Assembly (NCBI GenBank): GCA_030064795.1
Contig: JASJEI010000516.1
Location: 1-5,148, forward strand
DNA: 5,148 nucleotides
DNA from: Pleurocapsa sp. MO_226.B13
GTDB taxonomy: Bacteria; Cyanobacteriota; Cyanobacteriia; Cyanobacteriales; Xenococcaceae
Direction: 5' to 3'
Under the pieces are notes generated by a model. That model was not told the DNA's origin, did not search any database, and saw only the letters and a list, made by a program, of their open reading frames with translations. Position numbers and translations under genes: made by a program. Positions within the stretch are counted from its first letter, which is position 1. Every line of letters starts with the position of its first letter. This document shows positions 1-5,148 of the stretch, in pieces.

Positions 1-365
1 AAGTCTTGTACCGTTAAAGTATCATCTCCACCAAGACCATTGATTTCAAACTGCTCGACATTATCGGTATCAACGGTAAATGGCCCTAAATTTATGCGTT
101 CAAACAAGGCGCGATCGCCATAGGCTGCTAACTTAAACTCATCTCCAGCTTCAGCTGCGCCATTAATTTCGGCAACATCATAACCATCATCACCTTCATT
201 GATATCGCTGCCATCGCCATTATTCCAGATAAAGCGATCGTCTCCTGCGCCACCAATTTTCAGGTCGTCTCCTGGGTTACCAATAAGGGTATCCTTACCT
301 TCAGTACCAATAAGGGTATCGTTACCTTCAGTTCCGATAATTTCGTTGATTTGTTCAGAGTTCAT
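1..365 (-). CDS. RTX-type (hemolysin-type) calcium-binding repeat protein, N-terminal part
   Basis: The minus-strand frame opens at the ATG at 363-365 and runs off the window start, giving 121 residues with no stop. After a 10-residue leader come tandem RTX nonapeptides: GTEGNDTLI (residues 11-19), GTEGKDTLI (20-28), GNPGDDLKI (29-37) and GGAGDDRFI (38-46). Two weaker units follow, to about residue 64. A non-repeat linker then leads into NGLGGDDTLTV near residue 109, which suggests more RTX repeats beyond the edge. Such GGxGxD repeats form calcium-binding beta-rolls, usually in secreted or surface proteins. There is no N-terminal signal peptide, as expected for type I (C-terminal signal) export, but the C-terminus is not visible. 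No clear Shine-Dalgarno precedes the ATG. I chose this start because the leader is short and the repeats begin at once. The exact role (adhesin, enzyme, S-layer-like) cannot be told from this part. Confidence 0.88.
   Translation of the reverse strand, partial: MNSEQINEIIGTEGNDTLIGTEGKDTLIGNPGDDLKIGGAGDDRFIWNNGDGSDINEGDDGYDVAEINGAAEAGDEFKLAAYGDRALFERINLGPFTVDTDNVEQFEINGLGGDDTLTVQD
279..332 (-). repeat. 27-bp tandem repeat coding for two RTX nonapeptides
   Basis: Two adjacent 27-bp units (279-305 and 306-332) differ at one base only (c/g at 294 versus 321). They encode near-identical nonapeptides. Such near-perfect DNA identity suggests a recent single-unit duplication, since the neighbouring RTX units are far more diverged. 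Confidence 0.85.
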
Positions 366-495
366 AGTTAATTTTTTAGGGATTGTTTGTAAACAAAAAA
401 GTTGATAAGCTGACCAACATCAAGTTTGTCAGAACCTTTCAAGCTATATAGTGATTGAGTCTGAAAATTATGCAACTTTTATGTATATCGGCTTA

Positions 496-534
496 GTAAA
501 GCTAATGATTTTTCTGAACAATCATTGGCTTTGC
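496..534 (+). other. Inverted repeat / hairpin, 13-15 bp stem
   Basis: Arms 498-510 and 520-532 pair over 13 positions (aaagctaatgatt against aatcattggcttt) around a 9-nt loop. The one non-Watson-Crick pair is a G-U wobble if read as plus-strand RNA and a C-A mismatch on the minus strand. The stem can extend by a wobble and a G-C pair to 496/534. It lies about 130 bp upstream of the RTX start and about 200 bp past the methyltransferase stop. There is no T-tract, so it is not a classic terminator. It could be a protein-binding palindrome or part of an unannotated transcript. Confidence 0.5.
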
Positions 535-606
535 ATTACTATCATGCCCTTAGCCAAAAATAAATAAAAGGGGATTAATTCAGGTATTTTGTCGAATATT
601 TTGGCG

Positions 607-633
607 ATTTATTGTGGCATTGTCGCAATAAAT
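607..633 (+). other. Hairpin, 12-bp stem with 3-nt loop
   Basis: Arms 607-618 (atttattgtggc) and 622-633 (gtcgcaataaat) pair fully as plus-strand RNA, with two G-U wobbles and loop att. On the minus strand the same two positions become C-A mismatches. The sequence after it is T-rich but not a clean T-run. No plus-strand gene ends here, so a terminator role has no client. A small RNA, an operator or chance remain possible. Confidence 0.45.
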
Positions 634-733
634 TTCATATTTTATTTACAAAAAGCCTGTTATCTTTCAAATTCGTTTAGATTCATCCTAGAGATTGAAC
701 ATCGGAAAAACATTAGCCAAAAGATTAGAATAG

Positions 734-1411
734 TCAGTTAATTACCAACATCCGATCTCCTCCTGGTTGAAATTCATAGGGTACTTTCACAACTGAAGTC
801 ACGTATCCTAAATTCTCGAAGTGCGCGATCGCACTATCCAAATAAGGAGAAGTTTCCTGGATCAGAGTCAAAAGCGGAAAGATTCTGACTTCCTGGCTAA
901 CTCTCAAGATCTCTTTAATAGCAGCCAGATGAAAATCTTGGTCAAGTTGTTCGGAATATAAAAATAAAAAATGAGAACACAATGCTATATCGTAAGCTCG
1001 ATCGGTAAAATCTAAATTAGGTAATTCTTGCGTTAAATATCTACCTTCTTGTTTACCGCGATCGTAGGCTCCAAGAAAAGTTTCCAGGGATTTAACTCGA
1101 CTGGCTTTTAATTCCTGGGGATTTTTATGATAGTTCCAGACCCAATTATTTGGCGTAGCAATTATCTGATTAATTATATTGTCTACTACCGCATCAAATC
1201 TCTGCCTAATTTCCGCACCACTAAACTGATAAATTGGGTCGATAGAAGTAATATCATATCCTTGTTTCGTACCTTCGGCGTTAAAGCTAGCAGGGCCATC
1301 ACCCACTCCCAAAATGCTTTTTTGCAGATCTTCGGGAGATAGCGCGAACATCAACCTGTATTCATCGAGCGATCGCCCAAAGGGAACTACCTTTTCTAAC
1401 TTCATCACCAT
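734..1411 (-). CDS. Class I SAM-dependent methyltransferase-like protein
   Basis: A complete 225-residue protein. The Rossmann-type SAM-binding signature is visible in order. Motif I is ILGVGDGPASF (residues 33-43), a glycine-rich loop after a beta-strand. An acidic residue at the end of strand 2 is seen in SIDP (D58). A motif IV-like strand is AYDIALCSHFLFLY (139-152). AIKEILRVSQ (164-173) then matches the helix before strand 5 that is typical of class I enzymes. The central insert (about 65-130) is helical and likely holds the substrate site. Nothing identifies the substrate, so no symbol is given. The protein is presumably cytoplasmic, with no signal or membrane segment. The start at 1411 is followed by a second Met at codon 3, and neither has a strong Shine-Dalgarno. 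A TATAAT box at 1439-1444 fits transcription from just upstream. The gene is on the same strand as the RTX gene but 368 bp away, so probably not in one operon. Two HIP1 octamers (825, 1369) mark it as native to the genome. Confidence 0.82.
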   Translation of the reverse strand: MVMKLEKVVPFGRSLDEYRLMFALSPEDLQKSILGVGDGPASFNAEGTKQGYDITSIDPIYQFSGAEIRQRFDAVVDNIINQIIATPNNWVWNYHKNPQELKASRVKSLETFLGAYDRGKQEGRYLTQELPNLDFTDRAYDIALCSHFLFLYSEQLDQDFHLAAIKEILRVSQEVRIFPLLTLIQETSPYLDSAIAHFENLGYVTSVVKVPYEFQPGGDRMLVIN

Positions 1412-1438
1412 AAGTAATATTGAATTTAATTACTCTTG

Positions 1439-1467
1439 ATTATAGCGATCGCGCTTGAGAATTCAGT
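1439..1467 (-). promoter_or_regulatory. Putative promoter of the methyltransferase gene
   Basis: On the minus strand a perfect TATAAT -10 box occupies 1439-1444, about 28 bp upstream of the ATG, so the leader would be roughly 20 nt. The -35 position (about 1461-1467) holds only a poor match such as actgaa. A HIP1 octamer (1445-1452) fills the spacer directly next to the -10. The -35 zone lies inside the transposase remnant, so the promoter straddles an insertion scar. Confidence 0.45.
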
Positions 1468-1580
1468 CCCAATCAATTATGGAATTTACGACAAACAGGA
1501 GGGCAAGACCAACGCCCGATTATTGTAAGGGAAATGCTGCTTCAGGTAATTACCTGGGGATTAAAACAAGTGCGTAGTAA

Positions 1581-1697
1581 TACCAAATCCGATTACCAAA
1601 AAGTACCAAAAAACCGATCGTAGAGACGCGATATATCGCGTCTCTACAGGGTTTGACGATTTAATCGATAAGTATTCGATGTAAACAGGATTTGGTA
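1581..1697. mobile_element. 117-bp MITE-like element inserted in the transposase remnant
   Basis: The 10-bp terminal inverted repeats are perfect: taccaaatcc at 1581-1590 and ggatttggta at 1688-1697. The element is flanked on both sides by TAA (1578-1580 and 1698-1700), which fits a short target duplication. A TA duplication with 11-bp repeats is an equally possible reading. Removing 120 bp (the element plus one TAA) joins GTAGTA to ACAGGGGAT and restores the transposase reading VVTGDSWYSS, which is strong evidence for insertion. The element has no coding capacity. It carries two further taccaaa copies near its left end (1594, 1604) and a 28-bp palindrome. It would depend on a transposase supplied elsewhere in the genome. 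Confidence 0.78.
1620..1647. repeat. 28-bp perfect palindrome inside the MITE-like element
   Basis: The left half gtagagacgcgata is followed directly by its exact reverse complement, with no spacer. The motif gtagagacg...cgtctctac resembles a palindromic repeat I recall as common in cyanobacterial intergenic DNA. It would form a strong hairpin or cruciform with a small loop and lies about 40 bp from the left end of the element. Confidence 0.85.
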
Positions 1698-2148
1698 TAA
1701 CAGGGGATAGTTGGTACTCATCGATAGCCAACCTAAAGTATTTAAGAAACCAAAAACTAGGTTTTCTATTTGGTGTAGAAAAAAATCGAACTGTCTCAAA
1801 CAAGCCTGGGAAATACCATCAGGTAAGTTCTTTAGAGATTCCAGACGAAGGCTTAATTACTCATTTAAAAGAATTTGGATTAATAAAACTGTTGAGGAAA
1901 GACTTCAGAAAAGGAGACTCTCGGCACTATGTCCTATATTTTCCCAACTCAGAAAAATTGGCTAAGATTTCTCGTCCAGAATCGATCGCCATTCACGATC
2001 GACACTGGGGAATCGAGGCATTTCATCGCGCTATTAAACAAGTCTGCGGTATTTGTCGGTTTATGGTACGAAATAGTTGCGCAATTAAAACACATATCTT
2101 CTGTTCACTTCAAGCATTTGTTCGTTTAGAAAAAATGCGTTCGACTAA

Positions 2149-2295
2149 CTCAATTTCCAATGCCCTATATTTGACAACAATCGTATTATCTTCTCTATTT
2201 ATATTTTAGTCATCCTCGATTTATGTAACAGTGAAACAGAATTAGCTCAAGTCCTCGATTTAGAAAAAATGAATAATTTACCAATTAATCGATAA
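2149..2295 (+). other. Short coding-like tail of unknown origin after the transposase remnant
   Basis: A frame different from the transposase is open from 2149 to the TAA at 2293-2295, without a start codon. Its second half, LCNSETELAQVLDLEKMN, looks like real protein rather than noise, with a regular helix-like pattern. I do not recognise the family. It may be the end of a gene truncated when the insertion sequence or a deletion removed its front, or chance. The junction with transposase homology is near 2161. Confidence 0.3.
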
Positions 2296-2378
2296 TACTA
2301 TTAGGTAATCCCATGATACTTCTAAACCAAGGTTTTGATTAGATAATAGATAAGAAATAAAAACTTACTTATTACCTC
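2296..2378. other. Short non-coding AT-rich spacer
   Basis: The spacer is AT-rich and no convincing promoter or terminator is visible. It lies just past the stop of the leftward TPR fragment. A tiny inverted repeat (aaacc/ggttt near 2325) has too short a stem and loop to be meaningful. Confidence 0.4.
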
Positions 2379-2708
2379 TTACCTGTTTAGCTGTTGCTGA
2401 AGTTCCTCGATTTGATTGAGTGCATCTTGATAATATGCTTCATTTCCTTGTTGCCGATAAAGCTCGGCAGCTTTTTGATAATCTTCTAAAGCTCTTTGAT
2501 ACTGTTCTAGGTCATAGTAAGCAATACCCCGATTGCGGTAGGCTAAAGCATATTGGGGGTCGAGTTCGAGGGCGCGGTTGTAATCGGCGATCGCTGTTTG
2601 ATATTCTCCTAGGTCATAGTAAGCAATACCCCGATTGTTGTAGGCAGCAACATAGTTGGGGTCGAGTTCGAGGGCGCGGTTGTAATCGGCGATCGCCCGA
2701 CTGCTATA
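2379..2708 (-). pseudogene. C-terminal fragment of a TPR protein, no start codon
   Basis: The minus-strand frame ends at TAA (2379-2381) and is open upstream to an in-frame TGA at 2709-2711. It has no ATG, GTG or TTG start. It encodes about two and a half tetratricopeptide repeats: AIADYNRALELDPNYVAAYN, then NRGIAYYDLGEYQTAIADYN and RALELDPQYALAYR, then NRGIAYYDLEQYQRALEDYQ. A helical tail ending NQIEELQQQLNR closes it. The W-G-Y-A-F-A-P type TPR pattern (NRGIAYYDLGEY, LELDP) is clear. TPR arrays are protein-binding scaffolds, and cyanobacterial versions are often fused to other domains. The fragment lies 130 bp downstream of the WD40 protein on the same strand but in another frame, so it is not simply its tail. 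An ATG in the same frame at 2734-2736 is cut off by the TGA after eight codons. It is most likely the remnant of a larger gene cut at the repeat region. Confidence 0.75.
2507..2696 (-). repeat. 102-bp tandem repeat encoding TPR units
   Basis: The 88-bp stretches at 2507-2594 and 2609-2696 match at about 80 of 88 positions. They are offset by 102 bp, which is 34 codons or one TPR. Each ends in a HIP1 octamer (2587, 2689). The differences cluster in one short part of the unit. This suggests recent unit duplication or gene conversion. Confidence 0.85.
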
Positions 2709-2809
2709 TCAAGAGTAACCAGATTGCGATCGCATTTTAAGAGTTGTGTTTTTTAAAGAGCGATCGCTCAACTGTTAAATCAAGAGTAACCAGATTGCGA
2801 TCGCGTTTT
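2689..2809. repeat. 50-bp direct repeat, two copies 71 bp apart, HIP1 at both ends
   Basis: Copies 2689-2738 and 2760-2809 agree at 45 of 50 positions, including a central block of more than 20 identical bases (atcaagagtaaccagattgc and following). Each copy starts and ends with gcgatcgc (2689, 2726, 2760, 2797). The first copy overlaps the truncated edge of the TPR fragment, so the repeat marks the breakpoint. It fills the spacer between the TPR fragment and the WD40 gene. Only two copies are present, so it is not a CRISPR array. Confidence 0.8.
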
Positions 2810-2838
2810 TAGATCAAAGTAAAAAAAAGTAAAACAAT

Positions 2839-5148
2839 TTACTGTTCGGCTTGCCCTCCTTGTTCCACAACAATCGCCCCTATATTGGCTTCAGCAGTTG
2901 GCTCACCATCAACTCTCCACCAATCTAAAGCCCCCTGTTCGCATCCGTAGGCTTGAGCATAACGGAAGCGAATGTCGTAGATTCCAGGTTCGTTGGGTGC
3001 AGTTAGGGTGAATTGATTTGAGCTTGAACCCTGAATACCCCCATTGTAGATACAGGCTTGGGCACTATTTTCACCAGCAATACCCACAATAATCTGATTA
3101 ATCGCTCCTCTCTGACACTCAGGACAATCATAGATGTAATTAGCAGATACATTAATTTTCTCTCCAGGAGTAGCATTTACGACATTTCCTTTGTTGTTAA
3201 GAGTGAACTCACTCAGCGTTACCTGACCATAGGTAGCCTGATTAGGTATTTTAGGCGGAGTGACTGTAATAGCTTTGGAATTCTCTTCATTCTCCGATTG
3301 AGCAAGAGCAGACAGTCTTTGCGCCTCTTCTTCTGGATTGATATCTAGATTGGGATCGAGTCTCAGGGCTTGTTTGAACTTTGCCACCGATTCCTGAAGA
3401 TCGCCCTGTTGCGCTATCTTTCTACCCTGCTTGACCAAAAATTCGGCATTTTGAGTTTTGTTCCAGACCTCTGTTTGACAAGTTCCGCCAGCAGCTTTAG
3501 CTTCTTCAGTGTTAGCTGTGACAAGAATAGCATGGGAAAATAATCTGTTGCACGCCACTTCTAGCAATGCTTGAGAGTCTTCAGAATTGGGCAATTGCTC
3601 AATGAGTTGTCTTCGATCCCACAATCGCACTGTCTTGTCCCAGCTTCCAGTAACGATATAAGGAGCAACTGGACTCCAAGCAACTGAGGTAATGTTATTT
3701 TGATGCCCTCTAAAGAATTTATCGCCAATGAGTTCCCCCTCTATACCTCTCACGCGCACAGTTTTTCCACCAACAATAGCGATATGCTGACTATCTTTGT
3801 CGAAGGAAACTGAGTCAATAGAGTCTTCTTCAGAAAAAGTTTTATAAACAGTCTTCGTTTTTAAATCTAATAGCTTCACAAAGTTATCGTTACCATTAGT
3901 AGCAAGATATTTACCATCAGGACTGAAAGCAACTGAATTTACAGCCCATGCATGTAATTCTTCGATAGGTTCACCAGTTTCTTTATTGACTGGTATGCCA
4001 AGGAGATTACCTTGTCTGTCCCAAAACTTTACTGTTGTGCCAGCAGCACTAGCAATAGTCTTGCCATCAGGACTGAAAGCAACTGAGTTTACCCTTTGGT
4101 TTACGAGTCTAGAGAAAGATTGAATGAGGTTGCCCTTCAAATCCCACAATAGCATTCCATCATGACCAGCACTAACAATGTAGTCATCACGACTAAAGGC
4201 AACTGAGAGTACTTCATTCTGGTGCCCCTCAAACACTTTAATAAGATCTCCCTCTAAATTCCACAATCGGACTGTTTCGTCACGACTACCTGTAACGATA
4301 TAATGGCCATTCGAGCTAAAGGCAATAGAATTAACATAATCCGTATGTCCCCGTAAGGGCTTACTGACAGGGTTGCCTTCTAAATCCCATAATCGCACCG
4401 TATTATCTTCACTGCCACTGGCAATATACTGTCCATTAGGGCTAGAGGCAACTGAGGTAACGTTCTTTTTATGTCCTGTAAAAATGTTGCTTTCCACAGG
4501 TATTGTTAGTAGATCCGATAAGGTAAAGCGAACTGAGTCAAGAACTCTATGTAATCTTTTTTGGCTCTCACCTGTCAACTTAATTGCCATAACTAGACCT
4601 TTTATCGGGGCCGGCTTCTCAAAATCCTTTGCCTTTAATCTTGCCTGAGCAGATTGCTCACCTAGACCTGCAATAGTCGCCTGCTGAAAGGCATAGAAAC
4701 TAGTACAGACAGCAATTACAAAAGCTGTACCTACTCCAGCCAGCAGCAATCTCAAAATCATATTCTGACGTTTTTCTTGTTGAAGAATGCGTTTTTGCCA
4801 TTCAACACTGGCATCAATAAATTCATTTTCCTCTGCTCTTAAACCACCAATATTCTTAAAAGCATCTTTCTGCCTAAACTCGACAACCAGATCTAATCTA
4901 GAGCCCTTTAAGAGTTCCTCTCTCGCTTTAGACTTATCCTCTGAGCGAATTTTCTGCCATCGCCTTGTCTCTCCAGTTAGCCAATTTTTGAGGATAATTG
5001 CTTCCTTTTCCTGCTCAAGCCAACTTTTTAAGACATCCCAAGAAGAGAGTAAAATTTCATGGGCAATTTCTATAGTTGCCGATTGTTCCAGGCTTTTACT
5101 AGCTATAATTTTCAGTTGTTGCGAGTCTGAATATGCGCTACTACTAAC
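2839..5148 (-). CDS. Membrane-anchored STAND-type WD40 protein with TPR-like hairpin and four-cysteine C-terminal domain (N-terminus beyond window)
   Basis: The frame is open from the window edge to TAA at 2839-2841, giving 769 residues. Numbering here starts at the edge codon. Residues 1-129 are a charged helical region with AHEILLSSW (29-37) and WLEQEKE, matching the stretch that follows the NTPase in nSTAND1-WD40 proteins. The P-loop ATPase itself would be upstream. A membrane helix spans about 131-153, preceded by basic residues (KRQN). Seven WD40 blades follow at about 223-259, 264-301, 305-340, 344-381, 397-430, 437-473 and 478-513, with GH and WD signatures best kept in blades 1, 2 and 7. 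This is one full propeller. After a linker, residues 568-604 (FLVKQGRKIAQQGDLQESVA then KFKQALRLDPNLD) form a TPR-like hairpin. A beta-rich domain (640-761) with Cys at 675, 678, 699 and 736 ends the protein. The ATG at 4759-4761 is internal. The role is probably signalling or scaffolding, and the ligand is unknown. It contains no HIP1 site. Confidence 0.85.
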   Translation of the reverse strand, partial: VSSSAYSDSQQLKIIASKSLEQSATIEIAHEILLSSWDVLKSWLEQEKEAIILKNWLTGETRRWQKIRSEDKSKAREELLKGSRLDLVVEFRQKDAFKNIGGLRAEENEFIDASVEWQKRILQQEKRQNMILRLLLAGVGTAFVIAVCTSFYAFQQATIAGLGEQSAQARLKAKDFEKPAPIKGLVMAIKLTGESQKRLHRVLDSVRFTLSDLLTIPVESNIFTGHKKNVTSVASSPNGQYIASGSEDNTVRLWDLEGNPVSKPLRGHTDYVNSIAFSSNGHYIVTGSRDETVRLWNLEGDLIKVFEGHQNEVLSVAFSRDDYIVSAGHDGMLLWDLKGNLIQSFSRLVNQRVNSVAFSPDGKTIASAAGTTVKFWDRQGNLLGIPVNKETGEPIEELHAWAVNSVAFSPDGKYLATNGNDNFVKLLDLKTKTVYKTFSEEDSIDSVSFDKDSQHIAIVGGKTVRVRGIEGELIGDKFFRGHQNNITSVAWSPVAPYIVTGSWDKTVRLWDRRQLIEQLPNSEDSQALLEVACNRLFSHAILVTANTEEAKAAGGTCQTEVWNKTQNAEFLVKQGRKIAQQGDLQESVAKFKQALRLDPNLDINPEEEAQRLSALAQSENEENSKAITVTPPKIPNQATYGQVTLSEFTLNNKGNVVNATPGEKINVSANYIYDCPECQRGAINQIIVGIAGENSAQACIYNGGIQGSSSNQFTLTAPNEPGIYDIRFRYAQAYGCEQGALDWWRVDGEPTAEANIGAIVVEQGGQAEQ

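Larger units (their letters stand above)
366..733. other. Intergenic region between the RTX gene and the methyltransferase gene
   Basis: This AT-rich gap holds no credible coding frame. It must carry the promoter of the leftward RTX gene, but I see no convincing -35/-10 pair. TATATA-like boxes exist around 450 on the minus strand without a well-spaced partner. A small imperfect palindrome (383-396, arms ttgttt/aaacaa) sits 18-31 bp upstream of the RTX ATG and could be an operator or chance. Two stronger hairpins are listed separately. No rho-independent terminator follows the methyltransferase stop. Confidence 0.6.
1457..2209 (+). pseudogene. Decayed DDE transposase (IS4-like superfamily), both ends lost, interrupted by a MITE-like element
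   Basis: Three collinear pieces of one transposase are readable. From 1457: NSVPINYGIYDKQEGKT. A frameshift follows near 1514-1530. From 1531 in a new frame: EMLLQVITWGLK, followed by another small indel. After the inserted element, an open frame from about 1697 runs to a TAG at 2207-2209. It begins ITGDSWYSSIANLKYLRNQ and includes FGVEKNRTVS, KGDSRHYVLYFPN, HWGIEAFHRAIKQ and AIKTHIFCSLQAFVRLEKMR. The second catalytic Asp is in GDSWYSS (codon 1706-1708). The catalytic Glu (2015-2017) is followed by Lys after six residues, as in the IS4-type E(6)K signature. The N-terminal part with the first Asp is absent. The C-terminus departs from what I expect of the family after SNSISN (about 2161). The ATG at 1892 is internal, so a protein starting there would lack two catalytic residues. 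The family name (IS4 or IS701-like) is from memory of similar cyanobacterial transposases. The gene cannot make an active enzyme. Confidence 0.85.
111..2804. repeat. HIP1 octamers (gcgatcgc), nine copies
   Basis: Exact copies begin at 111, 825, 1369, 1445, 2587, 2689, 2726, 2760 and 2797. HIP1 is the highly iterated palindrome of many cyanobacterial genomes and is the main taxonomic clue here. Five of the nine fall within 218 bp at the TPR/repeat region, and none occurs in the last 2.3 kb. Confidence 0.9.

Noticed and set aside
199..405. Plus-strand open frame over the RTX gene
   Set aside because: It is the antisense of the RTX repeats, and its own repeated VSLPSVPIR pattern simply mirrors the 27-bp coding repeats.
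1561..1803. Minus-strand 80-residue open frame
   Set aside because: It runs antisense through the MITE-like element and the transposase remnant, with no recognisable protein features.
1711..1965. Plus-strand 84-residue open frame
   Set aside because: It is a frame-shifted shadow of the transposase. The true coding frame (positions 2 mod 3) gives the conserved motifs over the same DNA.
1892..2209. A stand-alone small gene of 105 residues starting at 1892
   Set aside because: The same frame continues upstream to about 1697 with transposase motifs, so the Met is internal to a broken transposase.
2420..2740. Plus-strand 106-residue protein with a repeated LGHSKQYPDC motif
   Set aside because: It is antisense to the TPR units, and its apparent repeats are the mirror of the 102-bp coding repeat.
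2689..2809. CRISPR array
   Set aside because: There are only two copies, the repeat is 50 bp with five mismatches, and the spacer is a single 21-bp stretch. HIP1 explains the palindromic ends.
2800..2838. Rho-independent terminator after the WD40 gene (T-run on the minus strand)
   Set aside because: The T-run at about 2821-2828 is not preceded by a GC-rich stem. The only nearby palindromes are HIP1 sites without a usable loop.
3058..3348. Plus-strand open frames inside the WD40 gene (also 4373-4648)
   Set aside because: They are antisense shadows of a long conserved coding frame.

Overview
The window is cyanobacterial. The HIP1 octamer (gcgatcgc) occurs nine times in the first 2.8 kb, where chance would give well under one. 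The gene families also fit a cyanobacterium: an RTX-type calcium-binding protein, an nSTAND-like WD40 protein, TPR proteins, and a DDE transposase of a kind I associate with cyanobacterial insertion sequences. Every gene that looks functional is on the minus strand. The one plus-strand coding sequence is a dead transposase. I cannot assign a genus from the sequence.

Layout from left to right. Positions 1-365 hold the N-terminal 121 residues of an RTX nonapeptide-repeat protein whose C-terminus lies beyond the window start. Positions 366-733 are non-coding and contain two hairpins that pair better as plus-strand RNA. Positions 734-1411 encode a complete 225-residue protein with class I SAM-dependent methyltransferase features, with a TATAAT -10 box just upstream. 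Positions 1457-2209 are a decayed plus-strand transposase that lost both ends and has frameshifts. It is interrupted by a 117-bp MITE-like element (1581-1697) with 10-bp terminal inverted repeats, a flanking TAA duplication and an internal 28-bp perfect palindrome. Positions 2210-2378 are non-coding apart from a short coding-like tail. Positions 2379-2708 are the start-less C-terminal end of a TPR protein, built from two near-identical 102-bp units and joined to a 50-bp repeat that recurs 71 bp away. Positions 2839-5148 hold the C-terminal 769 residues of a large multidomain protein: a helical STAND-type linker, one membrane helix, a seven-bladed WD40 propeller, a TPR-like hairpin and a distinctive four-cysteine C-terminal domain.

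The genes do not form an obvious pathway. The middle (about 1.45-2.8 kb) is a scar region of nested mobile-element and repeat debris between housekeeping-like and accessory genes. The main points of interest are the nested insertion, which can be removed on paper to restore the transposase frame, and the membrane-anchored WD40 protein with its unusual C-terminal domain. That protein's true start is upstream of the window, not at the internal ATG at 4761.
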